The translations under genes and the position numbers were made by a program. Shown here piece by piece: positions 63,501 to 64,000 of a stretch of DNA of 64,000 nucleotides (position 1 is the first letter of the stretch; every line of letters starts with the position of its first letter). The notes beneath the pieces are model-generated. The model was given only the letters and a program-made list of their open reading frames with translations, was not told the origin of the DNA and ran no database searches. This DNA is from Harmothoe impar (taxonomy: Eukaryota > Annelida > Polychaeta > Phyllodocida > Polynoidae). The stretch is from assembly GCA_947462335.1 (NCBI GenBank), contig OX381704.1, forward strand, positions 123,366,004-123,430,003. Reading direction: 5' to 3'.

Positions 63501-63940
63501 ATTTTATGACAGTCACTTCGACGAGTCTGGAGACGAGTTAATTTTTTCAGTGTGGGTCACTCACCACAACTGGCCCCTGGATCCTGGGTCACCCCCTACA
63601 ATGACCCCTGCATCTTTAGCTACCACCCTTTAACTGCAAAACATTGCTTGATACATTGTAAGTTACCTTCGTCCATGAGTAGGTCCTGCCCGGAGCAGTC
63701 CCTGCGTTTGGAGTAGAAGCGTCCGTCTGCCTCGACCACCACGGGCAGCATGACGTCCGGGTCCCCCGTGTCGGGCGCCATGATCCAACTCATCATGGTG
63801 ATGTTGTAGTCCACCCGGAAGTGGAACTCACACACGGCCGCAGAAGGAGGGCAGGAAGGCACCACGACGTTCTCCGCGGTCCTGCCGGCCGATGACGTCA
63901 CCAGGAGGACCAGAACGAGGCTGGTGTACAGGAGGTGCAT
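48372..63940 (-). CDS. Membrane-anchored laccase-like multicopper oxidase, 16 exons, 769 aa
   Basis: Exons (start-end on minus): 63940-63667, 62815-62715, 61084-60939, 60259-60136, 59446-59340, 58666-58560, 57903-57796, 56997-56867, 55845-55768, 55356-55241, 54633-54450, 53429-53288, 53014-52879, 52344-52202, 50706-50530, 48607-48372. All joins are in phase and flanked by AG/GT, giving 2310 nt. Order: signal peptide (MHLLYTSLVLVLLVTSSAG), three cupredoxin domains, a membrane helix (about 716-736), and a basic cytoplasmic tail. All copper motifs are intact: HWHG (142-145), HWYHGH (183-188), HPMHLHGH (546-553) and HCHMDLHSEMGM (638-649). The enzyme class oxidises phenols or metals while reducing oxygen to water. 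The tail ends E-TTP-LL-S, an acidic dileucine signal that suggests endosomal or lysosomal sorting. Substrate unknown. Confidence 0.93.
48904..50093. mobile_element. Non-autonomous DNA element with CCCTAGTAGCAA ends in laccase intron 15
   Basis: Left CCCTAGTAGCAAACAC and right GCTTGCTACTAGGG are inverted. Both inner flanks repeat a 35-40 bp unit with GGGCTCAGATCGGTTTTTGG and GGCCCCGTGCGGGC words. No ORF of note. Confidence 0.7.
50530..50706 (-). CDS. Laccase exon 15: type 1 copper site HCHMDLHSEMGM
   Basis: YWLLHCHMDLHSEMGMTLVL supplies the type 1 copper Cys (639), His644 and an axial Met (649), the combination seen in low-to-moderate potential laccases. The exon then reads EVSDMPPVPRGFPTCGDF, a usual C-terminal segment. 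Confidence 0.92.
50810..51050 (-). repeat. Partial copies of the laccase exon 15 start, 3 copies
   Basis: Minus-strand GTTACTGGTTGCTGCATTGC and CATGGACCTGCACTCAGAGA repeats with intervening (CA)n, at 50811-50860, 50921-50955 and 51008-51042, next to the real exon at 50706. Each carries the TGTAGGTTACTGG acceptor region. Confidence 0.85.
51415..52100 (-). repeat. Copies of the laccase exon 14 end plus donor, 5 copies, joined by (GT)n
   Basis: At about 51415, 51546, 51703, 51893 and 52028 the minus strand repeats GTGCCGGCCGGGGGGTACGT ... GAGAACCCAG|GTAGGTA, i.e. the last ~55 nt of exon 14 and its donor. Copies are >90% identical, except the left-most one, which is decayed. Confidence 0.9.
52202..53014 (-). 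CDS. Laccase exons 13-14: third cupredoxin, HPMHLHGH motif
   Basis: Exon 13 (53014-52879) carries HPMHLHGHVFQVLKVGW. Its donor is GT|GTGAGG in phase 2, which is needed to avoid a TAA at the start of exon 14. Exon 14 (52344-52202) reads CKSPRWVDPRWAGGNVPG and GGYVVIRFKAENPG, as in animal laccases. Confidence 0.9.
52380..52725 (-). repeat. 50-bp minisatellite (7 copies) resembling the exon 14 acceptor region
   Basis: Minus-strand unit CATCATGTTTCCAGCTGTAT-GCCTGTTTAATGTT. The TTTCCAG(G/C)TGTA word matches the true acceptor ATCCAGGTGTAAG at 52344. Homogeneous copies. Confidence 0.8.
53485..54432 (-). repeat. Copies of the laccase exon 12 acceptor and start, about 11 copies
   Basis: Minus-strand ATATACCAGA(T/C)(C/A)TACCCGGGC(T/A) followed by GTATG(A/C)G(A/T)GACGTGCTGTG repeats at 70-106-bp spacing. 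The sequence copies the true junction ACCAG|ATCTACCCGGGCTC at 53429. Older copies are near the exon; a homogeneous 106-bp subfamily fills 53930-54340. Confidence 0.9.
54650..55240. other. Laccase intron 10
   Basis: Contains a C18-like tract at 54927-54944. No gene or repeat family recognised. Confidence 0.5.
55440..55615. repeat. Decayed TACCGTAAAACC-type MITE
   Basis: GCTATAAGCCACACGGGC and CGTATAAGCCGC words plus GAGGTTTTACAGTATA end, as in 19601-19824. Confidence 0.45.
55846..56345. other. Laccase intron 8, right part of the left half
   Basis: Unique sequence, no feature seen apart from a 29-bp tandem (AATAAACATGTTTTAAATAG-TACCAGTAC) that begins at about 56335 and runs to 56460 (four to five copies). 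Confidence 0.5.
56461..56795. mobile_element. MITE with inverted subterminal 17-bp repeats, copy 2
   Basis: Ends GGCTGT(A/G)TCTCA(T/C)GACCTTGGG in inverted orientation, then four tandem CGGGTGCCGTCTCTGAC 17-mers on each side. The architecture equals that at 38972-39262 with a different 17-mer (shared GGGTGCC..CT.TGACC). Confidence 0.8.
57005..57520 (-). repeat. 46-bp minisatellite made from the laccase exon 8 acceptor, about 11 copies
   Basis: Minus-strand unit AAACCATGTTT(T)AC(C/G)CAGGTCTGCAGATATA; the true site is CCTTACGCAG|GTCTACAGATG at 56997. Each unit thus carries a CAG acceptor and the first exon bases. Confidence 0.9.
57910..58110 (-). repeat. Two extra copies of the laccase exon 7 acceptor and first ~50 nt
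   Basis: Minus-strand ACTGCAGG(A/G)CACCGGTACAACA ... CACCCTGCCCCT repeats at ~85-bp spacing, then a G run (58115-58127). Confidence 0.9.
58672..58800 (-). repeat. Two extra copies of the laccase exon 6 acceptor
   Basis: Minus-strand TTTGTCTTG(T/G)TGCAG|CTTC(G/T)C followed by a C or G run. Period about 65 bp. Confidence 0.85.
58990..59093. repeat. Inverted repeat, 24-bp arms
   Basis: AGACCCCTGTACTAAGGATA and inverted TATCCTACGTACAGGGGTCT. A second small palindrome lies at 59211-59252 (CTATTACAGCCAC and complement). Confidence 0.65.
59515..59800. mobile_element. GGCCAAAAA-type MITE, copy 3
   Basis: GTTCAGGTAACATGGCC at the left and GGGATACCTGAACAC ... TTTTTTTGGCC at the right are inverted. 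Interior is A/T-homopolymer-rich. Confidence 0.65.
60136..61084 (-). CDS. Laccase exons 3-4: first pair of copper motifs
   Basis: Exon 3 (61084-60939) has TLHWHGQAQLGSPWMDG with the first type 2/3 ligands and SQCPITP. Exon 4 (60259-60136) has GSHWYHGHIGHQ with the second set. Both match the first cupredoxin domain of Cu-oxidase_3 proteins. The intron between them contains two partial copies of exon 4. Confidence 0.92.
60290..60745 (-). repeat. Truncated exon 4 copies within (GTAT)n microsatellite
   Basis: 60388-60450 repeats the exon 4 acceptor and first 60 nt (CAG|GTTTGAGGCTGACCAGG ... ATCGGCCACCAG) at >95% identity and then breaks off. A shorter trace is at 60726-60748. GTAT/GTGT repeats surround them (60290-60385, 60495-60660). 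Confidence 0.9.
61220..61586. mobile_element. MITE with TATTTTGATAACTTGGATTA ends
   Basis: Inverted at 61562-61586 (GTAATCCAAGTTATCAAAATA). Inner inverted words include TCTGCCCTT/ and AAAAAGTTTT runs. Confidence 0.7.
61587..62700. other. Laccase intron 2, unique part
   Basis: No gene or clear repeat seen; a T/GGAAGTxCATG inverted word pair at 61785-61805 only. Confidence 0.5.
62940..63110. repeat. GGCGACCTGG-rich short repeat block
   Basis: Five to six variants of GGCGAC(C/T)T(G/T)(G/T) in 150 bp, partly inverted at the right. Probably a decayed transposon end. Confidence 0.4.
63190..63605. mobile_element. MITE (63297-63545) inserted in a 28-bp tandem repeat
   Basis: CCACAACTGGCCCCTGGATC-CTGGGTCA repeats occur three to four times left of the MITE and once right of it (63565-63595). 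The MITE has inverted ends AACTTGTCTCCAGACTC and GAGTCTGGAGACGAGTT. Confidence 0.7.
63667..63940 (-). CDS. Laccase exon 1: signal peptide and N-terminal Cys-containing segment
   Basis: ATG at 63940 is chosen because the longer frame begins only with TTG. The hydrophobic core YTSLVLVLLVTSSAG predicts secretion. After cleavage comes CEFHFRVDYNITMMSWIM with one N-glycosylation site (NIT). Donor GAAG|GTAACT leaves phase 1. Confidence 0.85.
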
Positions 63941-63949
63941 GCTGCTGGA

Positions 63950-64000
63950 GGTCCAAGATGGCCGACTGCTGTAAGGGGTCTCCAAGATGGCCGACTGCTG
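63950..64000 (-). promoter_or_regulatory. Laccase 5' leader with duplicated YY1-type site
   Basis: CAAGATGGCCGACTGCTG occurs twice, 31 bp apart. AAGATGGCCG is a YY1-like element, common near metazoan start sites. The promoter itself lies beyond the window end. Confidence 0.45.

Overview
The window is animal nuclear DNA and best fits a cephalochordate (amphioxus). Genes are split into many short exons with GT-AG introns, in-phase joins and long repeat-filled introns. It holds one CARD-NACHT innate-immunity gene, one membrane laccase gene, one small gene start, a complete Polinton/Maverick and many non-autonomous transposons. A striking feature is that tandem repeats are repeatedly built from exon-intron junctions, a minisatellite type that I recall being reported from amphioxus ('mirage' minisatellites). 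The species call is inference.

Layout. 1-4660: two TIR-bounded repeat elements, the second of foldback type. 5074-32151 (+): a ten-exon gene encoding three CARD-like domains, a Ser/Thr/Pro linker, a NACHT NTPase and an alpha/beta C-terminal repeat, about 1311 aa. Its intron 1 carries a Polinton at 5205-13812 (8608 bp, 6-bp target duplication CAGGTT, about 420-bp TIRs, AG...CT ends). Other introns carry MITEs, a field of about 28 short palindromes (14735-15875) and a 1.37-kb LTR-bounded TRIM-like element with 5-bp target duplication (22261-23630). The last intron has its donor amplified about 41 times and its acceptor 7 times.

The Polinton has one leftward gene train: packaging ATPase, small C-terminally hydrophobic protein, conserved helical protein, DD35E integrase, major capsid protein (frameshifted in an A7 run), adenovirus-type cysteine protease and a small basic protein. 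A 216-aa ORF lies upstream on the same strand and an Ala-rich ORF lies on the other strand. No DNA polymerase B is present, so the copy looks compact and dependent on helpers, if it is active at all.

32152-48371: mostly repeats, plus a minus-strand gene fragment (exons at 39692-39643 and 37830-37712, perhaps 35828-35590) encoding a short type II membrane protein. 48372-63940 (-): a complete 16-exon laccase-like multicopper oxidase, 769 aa, with signal peptide, all four copper motifs, one C-terminal membrane helix and a tail ending in an acidic dileucine signal. Most of its introns contain tandem copies of the adjacent exon edge, and the 3' end has run into a >80-copy 21-bp array made from its last codons and stop.
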